Shown piece by piece: positions 24,438 through 37,845 of a stretch of 64,000 bases of DNA. Each line of letters begins with the position of its first letter. Position 1 is the stretch's first letter. Both the position numbers and the translations under genes were made by a program. The notes below the pieces were generated by a model. That model was not told the origin of the DNA. It was given only the letters and a program-made list of their open reading frames with translations, and did no database searches. Origin of the DNA: Agelaius tricolor (taxonomy: Eukaryota; Chordata; Aves; Passeriformes; Icteridae); contig JALJCS010000001.1 in assembly GCA_023055355.1 (NCBI GenBank), positions 91,869,381 through 91,933,380 on the forward strand, given 5' to 3'.

Positions 24438-27400
24438 GTTATAGTTTTGCAACACCACCAACATTTTTGAGAGGACTGCTGCCAAAGAACAAATAATATC
24501 TACACTACAAGAAACAGAATTCATGTCCTAGCGCTTCCTCCAAGAAAAAGGAGAACATTACTTCCCGTCTTTACGTGTTTCTGAAGAAACATTTAATCCA
24601 TGAGCTAATTGGTTTATTTTGGCAGAAGAGTTGCCCTTTCCTCTTTCTCTTTTTTCTTTTTTTCTCTATTTTTCCCTTTTCTTTTCCCTCACTCTGGTGA
24701 AACAAGGATGTTATCAGGACAGCTTTTTAAATTGTGAAGATCTGCTTAATAAACTTCTTTGAGACTATTTGGGACAGAGATATTTCTTACAATTATTAGT
24801 TATAGATAAAGATAAAATTATAAAGGCAAATTAGAAGGATGAGTTTTTTACTGTGCAGCTATTAAATCTCTATTAATTACTTTATCCAGCTGTATGCAAC
24901 AAACATTACTGCAAAGCATGCATTTAATATATGGGGCACATGTAGCCAGCTAGTTGAAGGACATTACAAATAATGCAAATATTTGCATTCTTTTTCCATG
25001 GGGATGCATTTATTTCTGTAACATAATGCAGTCCAAGTTCATCTAATACAAGAATCGGTGTTTTTTCATGGCAAATACATAAATCTTTCCCCCTGGAAGT
25101 TTTCCTGTAAAACTTATGTGGCTCAGCCCTCTCATGCAGAAATAGGATAGCACTCACTGTTAACCAGGACAATGTGGCCATGTTAGACCTGGACTTAGAA
25201 AGCAGGTCTTCAGTATTAGCTGTCTTGCTGATGCTTAGAGGTCTCTGTTAGTGATCGGGACCTGCCTCTTCTGGGCACCTCACATACACGTAAGAGCAAA
25301 ATTTTTGCTTCCCTGAAGAGTTCAGAGGCTTGAAAAAGTAATTTGCTCCTCAGCCAGGCAGCTGTGGCTTGTACAAGCTCCTCACCAAAGGCAAGTGGAC
25401 ATTCCCCAGCTGAGAGCAAGGGTACAAAGCCTTTGGTGCCCCTCCAGGCTATATTCTGAACTGCTGACTGCAAAAATCTTGTTCTCTCCATTTTTGACAT
25501 GTCATAGCTGTGTTCTCTTTCTCCTTGTTTGAGGGGCTTTTGTGTTGTTTTTTTTTTCCTTGTCATTTGGGAGCATTTTCCTTTTTTTTCCCCCCTCTCA
25601 TTCCCTTTCAAATCCATCACTGTGTTGCCACAGAACTCATTTAAGCCATCAAGGATTTAAATTTAGCTCTGGCAGAAGTCAGAGGGTAGGCTTAGGCACC
25701 CACCTCCGGTGATGTAAGGCTAACCTCAAGGTCCACACTTCCAGCTGAGCCCAGTGCTCAGCCCAGGAAAGCTAAACACACTGATTTTCCCATGCCCTCA
25801 GAGAGCCCTGAAAGCCTCTCTGGGCTGCCTGGTGGCAACCACAGTAAACAAAATGAAAAATCAGCGCAGTCAGTTCTTGTCTAATCCTCCTGCATCAGGA
25901 CTGGCCTGATCAACCCATCAAGGCTGTGCCAGGTTCTGTCACCTGAGGGACCTGGCCCCTGGTCTGAGGAGCCTGCCTTGAAGTTCCCTGGGCAACTTTC
26001 AGCCAAAAAGCTTTGTGTTCCCTTTCCAACACTGACTACTTTTTCCCACCCTCTGGAAATTCTCATAAAACGTACTCCTGTTATTATTGTGGGACAGTAA
26101 TGCTAATATTATCGTGGCACCCAGGGGCCTGGAACGAGGTGCACACCAGCCATGCCTGTCTTCAGATACCCAATCTTCTGTGCTGAGGGCAGGTTTTCAC
26201 ACTCCTTTCCACATCCTCAAGAAGCCTGGTGGAAAGAAAAGTTATAGGATGTAATATAAAGCAGAGGGTAAGATAGAGAGGTCATAGTGCCCCTCTCAGA
26301 AGAAGAGAATATCTGATCTGTGCATCAACATCAGTGTGTTCTTCAACAGGAATAAGACAGTCATAATTTCTCTCAGAGAGAGACTTTTAATGGCTTAGGG
26401 TAACCAACAACTGGCTTGTGTTCCCTTCCAGGATTCCAAGATTACCCTTTCACATCCAAAAGGGAGAGAAGATGTACATGCTCCCAACTTCTGGCTCTCA
26501 GACACACCTTTAAAAATTGTACAGTGCCCTGAAGAAGTATTATAGAGGAGTTAATGCCAAACAGAGCCTGTCTGAAAGAAGTTTTCCATGGTTCAGACAA
26601 GTGATCTGCTGGAGAGACATGGAAGCCCACAGCTCTTTTGTTCATTAATTTATATCAAGAATGAAAAAAAAAAAGTATTCAATTAGCTTTCATGGACTTG
26701 GTGAAATATTTAACTATTTTAGCATGAGAAAACTCTAGTTATTGTGCCAGTTTTTTAATGGAGAAGCAATTATTGATTGACACATGCTATTTATTGGTAC
26801 TCTTTAAACAGATTTAACATTCCTCAGTCCTAGTGCTGCCATTTATTCTCTTTTCTAGGGCACCTGGAGACTGACCCCACGCTTTATCATTCTGCAAGGT
26901 ACTGTGTGGCCACGTAATGTTTTGGAAACTCTGTTTTGAAGACTTTTAAAATCACGTTCATGGTTTTTGGACTGGTTTCTCTGTTAGTTTAAATTGGCAG
27001 CCCTGCACTGACTTCACTGAAAAGTCTGGCAATTTACACCGACTGTGAATTTTGATCTTTATTTCTTCTTCTTTTAATTTCTGAGGACAGATTGGTTTAT
27101 TTTAAAACCTGGCTGCTGATTCAAAATGTGTGAAATAGCTTTTTTTTTCTGCATAAATATTTTCAAACAGTATTTTCAAGGATTTTGCAATGAGCTATAT
27201 GAAGCTGGCAAAGTTCTGGTACCCCCTTCATCTTGTGCAAACAGAATTATGTAAAGAATAAGCCTCTGGGACATTAACATGTTCAAGCAAAAAGGACATT
27301 AAAAAGCAACTTTTTTCTCAGAGACCCTTAACCTTTCCCCATCCTGGCCCCTGGAGTGACATTCCACCATCTAGATATTTTACCTGACTTATCCTGACTA

Positions 27401-30400
27401 GATTTTCTTTATACTGGTGATAGAACCAGCTGGCCAGCTCACTGCTTGCATTTGCCATAACTGCAGTGAACAATTTATCTCATGCTGTGAGTCCCTCAGT
27501 CTATAAAGCTTATTCCAGATTCAATTAAATTTCTAAGTGTAGGCACAAGGCCATCTAAAAGTTGTTTTTCCCTTGAATTTAATGGGGTTTGGCCTAGAAA
27601 GTTGATCCTCTGGCCTGGTAGTCTTTCCCACATAAGGGACGCCTCTCTTCCTTACTCAGAATTACCTCAAGATCTTCTTAGCAGTGAGTATTTGCTTAGC
27701 TATACACCTTCCTAAAATGCTTTAATGTGATGAAGCTGTTGAGCATTTCCAAACATAGATGCAAATTTGAGACTGTACTGTAAATGGTTTCTGCATCCCT
27801 TTGAGCATTGTCTGAGGCCAAAACTCATAGCCAAGGCAGCAAGTCTAAAACCTTGCCATGAAAATCAAGGCTCAGTATCTGGCTGTCGAAGGAGGGCTGC
27901 ACCTCCTCTGAGGCTGCAGGGATGTTCTTCCTTCCCCAGAGCTGGCGTTTGCCCAGCTCCCTGCACGTGCCTCAGCATCCCCTCCCTCATCCAAGGTTTT
28001 CTTTCCCTTCTCAGCAGTGTTTTGGGGAAGCAATATCAACTTCATGCAACATCCACTCTCTTTCCTGATGAAGAAGAAATTTTCCTCCTCAGCTCTAACC
28101 ACTCTTATTCCAGGCTTCCGGTCAGTTGTACACCAGTATTGCCAGAGGAAAAAGTTAACAAATTGGATAACAGCAAGATACAGACACTGCCAGATACCTA
28201 CATGCATTTGGGATGGCTTTGATCCCTCCTTTGAGCCTGAATTCCTTTCACTTCCTCATCTCCAAAGGCTGTGGTGTACATGGGGGTGCAAGGCTGCATG
28301 CAGGTGGGTGAGAGCTTCACAGCCAGTTCCAATCCCAATCCAAATCCCAACACAAATATTTGTCACAGGTCTTTGGGCATTAGATGTTGATGGATTCTCT
28401 TGGCCTTTGCTTTGTTTGACAACCTGCATGCCTTGCAGCAGTGCACTTCTCCATCTAACAACAAGAGATGCTGCTTCCTGCCCCTTTCCACCTGCCCCAG
28501 GTGTGCTCCCTGCCTGCCCCTGCTGCCCAGCTCTATCTGACTTTGCATTTCCAGCCCCGAGGGGATGCTTCCCTAGCCGCACTGTGCTTCCCCACTCTTG
28601 TATTCCCATCACACATACACAAATACACTACTGGTACATCTGCTCCTGCAGGGATTTCCACTGCTCTCTGCCCATCCTCCTGCTCCCAGTTTTCCCATTC
28701 AGAGCATGGCAGCAGGGGCTGACCAGGAAGAAAGCCTGGGGATGTGCATCCACCTGAGCTGCTCCCTTCTCCTGAAGGTGTAGGGGCACGGCACAAGGGG
28801 CCAGGCAAGGAGGGCTTCCTCCCAAAGGCGAAGCTGAAATTTATTGGAGGGCTGGAGTTTTGTCTTTAGATCTTTCCTGGCTCTGCTCCCGAGAAAATCA
28901 TGTCAGTGAGCAGAGCTGGCAGCGCTGCTGCCGGCTCCCCCGGCCCCGCAGCCCTGGAGCACAGGCTCAGCACTCGGCCCCGCAGCTTCTGAATCGCGGC
29001 TGAGCCGCACGTGGAGCTGGCTGCTGCTCCAGCCCTCTCCCTGCCTCTCCGTGCGCCCTTCTATGAATCACAGGTGTTGTGCATTTCCCTCCACGGACTG
29101 AAAGGAGTTTTCAAGAGCTCCAAAATCACTCCAAGTTAATGGGAGCCGGGAGCCCAAAGTGCCCCTGAGGAGCTGCACTGCCCCAGCGCCGCTCAAGCCC
29201 TGGTGTGTGCTGGAACTGGGATTCCTTAAGTCACAGGATGCTCTTAAAATTGTGTTTCGCTCTCTCACACAAGTAGGAGCCAAGAGCTTGAGAGTTCTGG
29301 TCTGGCTTCTGCAATTAAACTGTTCTAAGTTTTTTTAGGCAAGTCACAATCCTACTGAGCCTCTTTCACCATCTGTAAACAGGAGATAACAATACTTAAC
29401 ATCCTTCCAAAGTAAATGTTAATGAGACTTCAGCAGCTTAGGTCTGCATTGGGTCTTGGAGATACAAGGCACTGGGAGAGCATTATGTGCTGTTGTTACT
29501 AATTGTGAATATCCTTCACTTTAGCTTGTTGTCAATTATTATTAAAAGTGAGAATTTGTGATCCAGTGTAATATTACTCAGAAAAGATTTAGTATCTTTC
29601 ACAGCCTGTAAATAACTTGGTTGTATTTGTCTGATGCAGAGATGGTAATAGGAAACAGATTTCAAAAGTGGTGCAAAAAGGAATGTGTGGTTGTTCTGAC
29701 AATATAGTTTTCTTAAATTTAAACCTGATAAATCAACTTTGGACTTATATTTTCTGTGAGGAGAATATTTTTAAGTGAGGCAACATAAATTAATTCCTTA
29801 ACTGAAACATAAACATTAGCACTATGTTCCTACCCTTCTGTTGAATTCTAATGAATAAACAGACACATGTCGGGGCTTTATACAACGTTTGGCAAAGCAC
29901 TATAGAGAATTTGTTCACAAATTGCAGAAGGAATCTGAGGTGGCTCTTCCTTTTATCAACTTTTTAACCCCAAGAAGTGAAAAGTGATGCACACATTGCA
30001 AGTCCAGACACATCAGTGTCATGAAAGGCATTGGGACATTTCAGCTGTTTACCAATATGCTTTGTTACCATGACATACCTATCTGAAGCCATCTAAAATT
30101 TTGTAGATTAAAGTTAATGAAGCTGCAGTGAAGATATTAGATCAACTAAGCCACTCACAGGAGAGCTCTGCTCAGCTTCCTTCATCTTTTTCCTTTTCTT
30201 TATTCCCTCTGGAACCACAGGACACTAGATACATCCACTCAAACAGTATCTCCAGCATGAATGTCTGGTTTTCCTCCCCCATCCTGTTCATTCCTATGGA
30301 TTCACACTACCATGGGCTTCCCTGAAGTGCAGGCCATCCCTAAAAATCAGCCTTACTGTAAAGAGTGGACTAGCTTTTGGCTGTTGTGTCATGAAGAAGT

Positions 30401-30793
30401 CAGTTTAGGAAATGCAGAAATTTTCCCAGGGATATGGGATTGCTTGTTAGGGTTTTCCTCTTAGAGACTTCCATCCCCAGTTGACTGAGTCTACACTCCC
30501 CAAGACCAAAGGGTTCCCAGCCCTTCTGGGCCATGGTGCAGCAGCTGAAGGATTACTGCTGCTGCTATACTGCTTTGCACAGGAGCAGGTACGCACACAA
30601 GTATGGGTCACTGACGAGAAGAAGCTGATTTGTCTGTGGAAAATGAAGTCTGGGCTCTTTTTTTTTTTCATGGTTGAGGGGTTTTTTATGCTCTCAAGCC
30701 TCAAAAAGCCACCGTGTAGCTCCAGGTGTATGCATGGTTTTGTGTGTTTTTAATTTGGCTTCTTAAATGCTCTAGATTAAAATCCATAATATT

Positions 30794-30811
30794 TTTCTAT
30801 TATAATAGAAA
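30794..30811. repeat. 18-bp perfect AT-rich palindrome
   Basis: TTTCTATTATAATAGAAA reads the same on both strands. AT-rich palindromes of this size occur by chance more often than GC-balanced ones, so no function is proposed. Confidence 0.9.
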
Positions 30812-31135
30812 GTTTGGAAGAGTCAGCTCTAATTAGTTTTATTGTTGTTGGTAGCAGCTCTTGGCATACATGGATCTTTAATGGAATCTTGACTTCTGTG
30901 GAGCTGGAGCAGATAGGAATTTCTTACAAGGACAGAAAGGAGTGAAAATTCTAGTCTTTTCCATATTTCTAACCAGCCAGTTATTTTGGAATCTGTTGCA
31001 GATGTATCCCATTAACTGTCAAGTTACTTAGTAAACCCACCAAATTACTGCACACTCACTCAATAAAAGTGCTAGATACATAAACTATCAAGAAAATTCT
31101 CAAAGTTTTGTTTAAACTTCAACAGGGAAAAAAAA

Positions 31136-31242
31136 TTGGTTTTGGTTTGGTGTTTTTTGTTTTGTTGGTTTTTTTTTTTTTGTTTGTTTGGTTGGTTGGT
31201 TGGTTGGTTTGGTTTGGATTTTTTGAATTTTTTTTTTTTTTT
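31136..31242. repeat. T/G low-complexity tract with (GGTT)n core
   Basis: The tract combines TTTGG, GTTTTG and a short (GGTT)n run flanked by T homopolymers. It produces a spurious Phe/Val/Gly-rich frame on plus and a Lys/Asn/Thr/Pro-rich frame on minus. Confidence 0.9.
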
Positions 31243-33810
31243 AAGCAAGGAGTACAGCCAGGGAAAATGAATGTTAGAATACTAGCAGCACAAAATGAGG
31301 GCTTACATTTCCAAACCTCGACATACCACATGTGCCTATAAAATACAGGAAATGGGTACAAATGTGAAGCTGCACACAGGATTAGAGGCACATGAACACA
31401 TTTAAAGCAGGTGGAAATAATGTCAGCTGCAGCTGTGATGTTAGGTTTGTACCAGGGGGCAAAGAGTAGATGTGGCTCTACTGCTATTAAAGTACTCTTG
31501 ATACAATTTTCTGAGAATAAGGCATAAACACAAAAAACTTCTGGCATCCTCAAACAAATGTACAGATGTTGGTTGCATCTCTTCCCATTGCTTTTAAAAC
31601 AGGAAAGCCTCCAGGCCTTCAGTTCAACTGCAAAGCCATCCAAGTCCTGAGAGATACTTTGTCAACAAAAGAAGCCTTGGGGAACAATACAAAAGTGACC
31701 TTTTTTTTGGTCAACTGGCATTACACTATCATGCAAGGCCAACACGTGACATCAAGCTATTGGGAAATCTGTGGTCTGGTGCTAAGTTATCCTTGAATAG
31801 GTGTGTCATGCATTAAAACAATGATGGGATGTACAGAGAACAAATAATAAGATGGCCTCTACTGCCCCCACAGACTCATCCCTACAAGATCATCACAGGC
31901 AGGGGTAATCCTCTGTAAAACTTCTGTTTTCCCTCACGTTTACCAATTAGGACCCTTTGGGGTATTCTATATCAGAAAGAGCCTGCCAGGATCAGTGTAA
32001 GGTCTACAGAGGAAACAAGCTTTTCTTCTCTTTTCAGATAACCCTACCATAAGTGAAGGCAAAAGTAATTGGTCATCAGCTATGCCCAGTGCTACAATCT
32101 CCTCCCACAAGATCCTGGGGGCAACCTGAGCTGCGAACCCACCAGCGAGGTGCAAGGGCTGTGAGATGGCACAGAGGCACAGCACAGGATGGCCCTGGCC
32201 CTGTCTGCATCCTCTGGGATATGAGCTGCTCTCTGTGCACAGTTGGTAAAGTTTACTGCATCCTGTGCCTCTCCTGCCAAACTCTTGCTCACAGTGAGGA
32301 TCCAAATCAAAGGCTCTTCTACTTCTGCAGCCCTGCCTCCTCATAGCAGCTTAGATTACACATTTTCCATGGACTAGAGGAGCACCCATATCCTACGGCT
32401 TAAAAGCAAAACCTGAAGAATTGCCCGGTCCAAAGAAATTTGTGTTTCCAAAAAAGACAAAATGCGAATGATTTCAGAGTCTGGAATCCCTTCAATCAGT
32501 GCCTTCCAAAAACAACCCTAGCCCTGCATCCAAAATCTACTGAGGGAGAGAAAACAAGCAAACCTTTCCCACTTCTGAAGATACGGCATTTTTGCTTCAG
32601 TGCCCGTTAAATGAGATAATAAGTTTTCCTCCTCCTCGCCAGGTTAAACTACAGATATTCCTTCCCATTCTTTTCTACTGTGTTCTTCCAGAGCACAAAT
32701 AAAGCACCATCTGGCCCTTCATTAACTCTATTTGATTTCTTTTGATCTCATGTAAACGATGAGAAAAAGATCTAAGACTCCCTTCTCCTCTTTAGACATG
32801 TGCATAACTCACATCAGTATCAATGAGAGTTAAACATGCCTACAGAGAGGAAGAAATAGAAACCACTGTGTGTTTCACTGTAGCATCTTTGCATTTGCAA
32901 AATGGAAACAAAATGGTCTGAAACCTAATTCCCAGATCACATTCCTCCAAATTTCAAAGTGAACCTCAGAGAGGATGTAGAAATACCAGGATACAGTGAC
33001 AGGACACAATGGGGTTGTTGATGTTCTTATTCATACAGAAAATCCTCTCGATTGTCATGAATTCAAGTGTCTGCAGCCCAAAGGAAGAGAAAAATAATAA
33101 AATTTAAAATGCGATTTGAAGTTTTCCACAATATACTTAATCTTCTGTTTATATACAAGACAAAATTTGCTGTAAATTAAAGCCCAAGGTCACGGCGCTT
33201 TCCAAAATTCCTCTTTTATTTGCCGTCCACAATCCCCTTCCCTAAACAGCACCATCGCTCTCCAGATGAATGGAGCACGTTCAGCATTATCTTTTCTCAC
33301 TGCTGGTCAATTTGTACGGACAAAAGACGTTCTCTCTGTTTTTCATTGGGCAAAGAAGCAGCAGTTCTGGAGCGCTTGCAGTCGCCAGTCAATCCTTCAC
33401 CCTTTCCAAGGCACGGGGGGAAGTTTGCACCCATCTCGGGCAGTAAAGGCCAGGGGTACCTACAGCCCCTACTGGGAGAACCCCAGTCACCCAGGCAGCT
33501 GTGGTCAGACGGGGGGAGGGATGTGGCGGAGCCCCACATCCCCTGGAGCGGGGTGCTTGAGGCGTTCACTCCGTCCTGCACCGTAGCCTGGCACTGGGGC
33601 TCCCGCTGTGCTCTCCGGCCAGTGAGCTTCTCAGCCTCCGCCCCACACCTCAGCATTCCCTTCAGCCCCTTCAGTGATGGAACAGGTAATGGATCTCAGG
33701 GTACATGAGTGTGGTAAGAACAGCTAAGCATGTCCAAGAGCTCATCGTTCTAAATATACGGCCTCTTGCAGGCAGAGGAAGCCCTCTCTGTGCGTGTGTG
33801 CATATTTGTG

Positions 33811-33829
33811 CACACACACACACACACAC
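33811..33829. repeat. (CA)n dinucleotide repeat
   Basis: Nineteen bases of alternating C and A, preceded by a diverged TG-rich stretch. It abuts the first upstream CpG island. Confidence 0.95.
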
Positions 33830-33841
33830 TTACACACCTCA

Positions 33842-34190
33842 GAACTGTCTCTACGGTCCGGTACTCCCAGCCTGAGCACCGGCGGTACAGCCGGACCGAC
33901 GGACACCACGGGCGCTTTGCTGCCCGACCTGGACCGGAGCAAACGGCGAGCGCGGGGCTGGGGAGAGCGGAGCAGCTGCGCGGGGCTCCGCGGGCGCGCA
34001 CGGGCCGTGCCCAAGGGGCTCGGAGCCGTTTGGCGGCGCCGCGGCTCGTCCCGTCCTCCGCGGGTGCGGAGCGCGGCGGCCCCGCGGAGCCCCGGGCCCG
34101 GCGAGCCGCGGGTACCGCGGGCGGGAGCCGGGCCCTCACCGCCGGTCCGTTCCGCTCCCCTGGCGTTTCATGCGGGCTCTGATCTAGTGC
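33842..34190. promoter_or_regulatory. CpG island A, upstream of TBX18
   Basis: G+C-rich sequence dense in CpG, ending abruptly in AT-rich DNA at about 34190. Open frames exist on both strands only because stop codons are rare in GC-rich DNA. CpG islands mark unmethylated promoters or Polycomb-bound elements; which applies here cannot be read from sequence. Confidence 0.75.
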
Positions 34191-34302
34191 AATAATCAAT
34201 AATCATCCTGTAGTCTTTGAACACCAGGGGGCTGAGAGGACTTTTCAAGACAAATTCCTCTGGCGATGATGTATATTTCACACTTACTGTGCACTTTCCA
34301 CT

Positions 34303-34363
34303 GAGAAAAGAGAAAGAAGGAGAAAGGAAGGAAAAAAAAGGAGAAAAAAGGAGAAAAAAAGAA
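34303..34363. repeat. 61-nt uninterrupted polypurine tract
   Basis: Only A and G occur from 34303 to 34363 (GAGAAAAG, GGAAGG and GGAGAAAAAA-type runs). It sits between CpG islands A and B. Such tracts exclude nucleosomes and can form triplexes. Confidence 0.95.
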
Positions 34364-34489
34364 TAGAGTGAAAGAAGAAAACACTAAAGGAAATAATTTA
34401 GTTTATCTACAGACATGAATGACTGAAAGAATCTGAACCGCAAGGCATGTCTATATTTAATACAGAATAGTGCAATCGATATACACGAA

Positions 34490-34560
34490 TGTGTATATAT
34501 GTGTTTGGACATACATATATATAGATTTCTGTTACTATGTATATGTGACTGAATATACAC
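34490..34560. repeat. TA/TG alternating low-complexity stretch
   Basis: Alternating purine-pyrimidine runs (GTGTATATATGTG, CATACATATATATAG). Diverged dinucleotide repeat between CpG islands. Confidence 0.6.
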
Positions 34561-34679
34561 ATAGGCATTTGTTTGTTACTAAAAGGCGCCAAGAGGCTTT
34601 ACCCACGCAAACTTTAAAGAATAGCGATTTTAAAGCCCCGCTTTTCTTGAGTCCCCCACTAGCGCCGCGTTCTCGCCCC

Positions 34680-34880
34680 GCTCCCCGGGTAATTACGAGC
34701 AGAGTGCTGGCACAGTTTTAATAACTGTCTCCTTTTCAGCTCATCCTCGAGAAAAACATTATATTTAAAAGATACATCTTGTATGCAACACTTGATAGGT
34801 AACTCGGGGGAAATGATCTCCTGGATGTTACTCTGAAAGCGTTTTGGTCTGCCTGATTGCGGAGGAATTTAATTTTGTCG
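34680..34880. promoter_or_regulatory. Candidate conserved non-coding element
   Basis: Non-repetitive, balanced-composition block between CpG islands A and B. It contains TAAT-type homeodomain cores (GGGTAATTACG near 34687) and retained CpGs. The claim of conservation is an inference from texture and position. Confidence 0.25.
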
Positions 34881-35565
34881 AGCCAAATCCCTTCATTCGG
34901 GTGACAGGCTGCATCGGGCCATGCTCAGGGGCTCGGCCGGCACCTCGCTGCAGACGGGGCGGCGCGGAGAGCCGCCGTGCGTGGGCTGCAAGGCAGAGAA
35001 GCGTGTTTGATGCCTTCTTCAAAAATCGCTGCCCATATGGAGCTCAGTTTTTTCCTTCATCGATGCCTTTCTAACCCTACAGCCTACCCGCCTGCATCTT
35101 TCTCCCCGAAAACGCGTTCGCCCGCCGCTTCTTTGGTGTCCCCGTCCCGGCCGGGCGCCGTTCCCAGGCCGACTGCCCCCAAAAAGCGAGCAGGCGGAAC
35201 CGAGGGAGCGCGGCTCCGGGCCGTGCTGATGCTCCAGTACGGACACGGGACTGCGGGGACCCACGGCGCGTCCCGGAGGGTCCCGGAGTGCGTGGTGCCC
35301 CCATCCCATCACCGTCCCGGGCTTCGGGGACGTTTGCAGGGGAGGGGAAAAAAGCAGAAAGCGAGTGCTGCCCCAGAATGAGAGTGTTTGCTCTCCCTCG
35401 GCAGCCAGAGGCGCGCGGGGCTGATCCGAAAATCCGGGCGTGAGGCTGCGAGGCGAAGCCTTCGGGCTCCCAGCGCCGAGTCCCACTGCTCGGGTAAAGA
35501 GCAATCGGCGAAGGTGCGCTTCAGTCAGCGAGACAGTGCAATTCCCCTCGCATATAAACACAGGA
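34880..35565. promoter_or_regulatory. CpG island B, upstream of TBX18
   Basis: CpG-dense sequence of about 0.7 kb. Overlapping frames on both strands (up to 180 codons on minus) show no recognisable protein and are typical of GC-rich DNA. No core promoter motif clear enough to assign a direction was found. Confidence 0.72.
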
Positions 35566-36180
35566 ACGGCCTTTCATGAAATTCAGACAACTTTGTAAAA
35601 CACCATCTACTCACACGTTCACACCGAGAAGAGCAGTAAAAGGATATGAGTGTAGGGTCTGGATTTTATATTTTCCTGTCCTCTGGGGTCTGGTTTTAGA
35701 CGGAGGGGATTGTGTCTTTTTTTATTTTAGGGATTTTTTTTTCTTTTTCTGTGTGGAGAAAGATTAACCTTTCGAGCTGAGAAATACAGGTGCTTCCAGG
35801 AATTTCTCTCTGCCCGCCCGCCCCCCGACTCACACATCTAGGACAGAAGGGCCAAACTGGGTTCTGCGGCACAGGAAAGAGAGATTACAACGTTAAAAGT
35901 TAAAACAAAGGGCTCTCGTGTTTCCCACCGAGCAGTAGTGGGCTAGTCATGGCAGGGAAAAAGCCGAGTCCTTAGCAAGTGAAGGGAAGAAGGAAGAAAG
36001 CCAGTTCAAGACGGAGAGACAGGGACTTTCGTTTACAAATTGGTCTACGCTTGGAACAGGAAAAATTGACTCTTCCCTTCACATCTGCCCGATTATTTCG
36101 GTTTATTTATATCTGATGGAGAAAATATCTTCTCCCTCGCCTTCCTGGAAACAGGGAAAGCACTGGGAGCTCTCTCCTAC
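35566..36180. other. AT-rich spacer between CpG islands B and C
   Basis: No gene or repeat is recognised. Several CpGs persist despite the AT-rich composition, as in the other inter-island segments. Confidence 0.5.
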
Positions 36181-36430
36181 GGGATGAGCTTTTCTGCCGC
36201 CGGGAACAGGCGCTGCCCGCGGGATGCGCAGGGCGGGGGCTGCTCCGCGCCCCTCCTGCCCTGCCGCTGCCCCTGCCCGTGTCCCACGGAGCCCTGGAGC
36301 GCCTGGCAGGGCAGGCTCGCGTTTGGGGGAGCCCCCGATCCTGCAGTCACCCCCGCATAGCGCTCGGACTGAGCAGAGACCGTAAGGTCAGCTTCCGAAG
36401 CAGCCTGCTGGGCCGATTCCTGGCCATAAA
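36180..36430. promoter_or_regulatory. CpG island C (small)
   Basis: A short G+C-rich, CpG-containing block with a GCAGGGCGGGGGCTG GC-box near 36227. It is flanked by AT-rich sequence. Confidence 0.6.
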
Positions 36431-37599
36431 GTCCTTAGGTAACCTTGCATTGAAAACACAGGGGGAAAAACAAAACAGGAAGAAAAAAAAAAAAGCCTTC
36501 TTTGATACGGTTCAGTAATAAAATAATCGAAAAAGTTAAATCTCTCCTACTCGGGCGCCCCGAGAAGGGAGTTCGCAATTAGCTGCGAAATCCCCTGTGA
36601 GTTAATGACCTAATTTGTGAAGTAAAAATTCACGGACTGTCTTGCTTTCTTCCTTTTTTTTTTTTTCTTCTTCTTCTTTTTAATTTTTTTTTAATTCCCT
36701 GGACCTCCGTGGACATGTCTTTATTTATTTGTTAAAATACACGAAAGCTACAACTGGGACACTCTACAACATTGAAAGAACAGAAAATACTCGCTAGGGT
36801 ACCCTTGGCTTTGTAAATAACTGCTTTGCCAATAGATGGCATAGTGTCCTTTCCATTGTGAGGAAGCTCCGCTTCCCCGTTTATTTACCTGCCTTGTTTG
36901 TTGTGCATGCAGCATTTTTTTTAAACGTGTAAACGTCGCTTTGCATTTCCTCCCCCAGAGTACAGAAAACATAGATATCTTTAAAAAGGTATATTGCAAA
37001 AATTAAAATTACAGATGTAATACATACTGTGAAACCTATAAAAATGCGTTTACAATGGTTACTTAAAAAAGAAATTTATAACTTTCATATGTACCTTACT
37101 CGTGCAATATGCAACTGCCATATGTTTCCTAGTTCCATAATTCAGTTTTTCCTGGACAGCTGGAGCAGGTAGTACTTCTTAAAGTACATTTCATGTAATA
37201 TGAGAACTAGCCCTGACTAAAGACTGAGGGTTGCCATAAAAAGACACAAACCCTGCTTAAAAAATGTTGTTTAACTACACATCATTTCTTGCAATGGTAT
37301 GATATAAATGTTCTCATAGACCCACGTTATGATAAAAATGGGATACACCATATCTTTTTACTGCTGTAGTCCCAGCTTCGCAAACATAAATATTTCCAAT
37401 TAGCGACTCTACCCCAAACTACAGTGATTTAAAGCTACCTGATTTAATTTTATTCCATGCACGTTTTCATTTTTTTTTCCTGAGACAATAATGAAAATAT
37501 GAGTTAAATTTATAAGAAAGCAATAAAAAAGTAAAGCCAGAAGTTTCTTCAACCCTCATTTAGCGTTTGTAAATGCTTGTTTTGTGACTGAAGTAATGA
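36431..37599. other. AT-rich non-coding segment
   Basis: No gene is seen. It contains a polypyrimidine/T tract near 36645-36695 and several A/T runs. The 36530-36640 part (TAATGACCTAATTTGTG) looks non-repetitive and could be regulatory. Confidence 0.5.
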
Positions 37600-37845
37600 A
37601 AAGGCTATTTTTAAAAATCGTTTGTCTGAAACGAACAATAAATATAAGTGGGAGCGGCGTATTAAAGGCTGGAGATTTCCTTAAAAACTATTCATACTCG
37701 TGGCTGTGTAATTAGGAATTAAGATAGTAATAGAAGCGCTATAAAACGCAGTCACCAGAATGTTTATAATTTTAACACGGATGCCTTGAAACTGTATTTT
37801 CAATGTTTTAATGTCGTTCCTCAGCATTTTCATCCGTCCGGAAAG
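37600..37845. promoter_or_regulatory. Candidate conserved non-coding element
   Basis: AT-rich but CpG-retaining block with homeodomain-type cores (GTGTAATTAGGAATTAAG near 37706) directly next to CpG island D. No transposon similarity is seen. Conservation is inferred, not measured. Confidence 0.3.

Larger units (their letters stand above)
19471..33800. other. Long upstream non-coding stretch, no gene seen
   Basis: About 14 kb without a supportable exon. The longest open frame (28017-28757, plus, 246 codons) has no recognisable domain, is rich in Cys/Pro/Ser, and is overlapped by frames on the other strand. Local features are an imperfect duplication at 24303-24437, polypyrimidine tracts near 24639-24690 and 25540-25600, a small GC-rich patch near 28910-29060, and a T/G simple repeat at 31136-31242. 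Confidence 0.55.

Noticed and set aside
28017..28757. 246-codon plus-strand frame
   Set aside because: No recognisable domain, overlapping frames on the other strand, moderately GC-rich DNA and no promoter or splice context I can support.
33750..34199. 133-149 codon frames on both strands
   Set aside because: They lie in CpG island A; Arg/Ala/Pro/Gly-rich composition on both strands reflects GC bias.
35019..35561. 180-codon minus-strand frame in CpG island B
   Set aside because: No similarity recognised, and opposite-strand frames are equally open.
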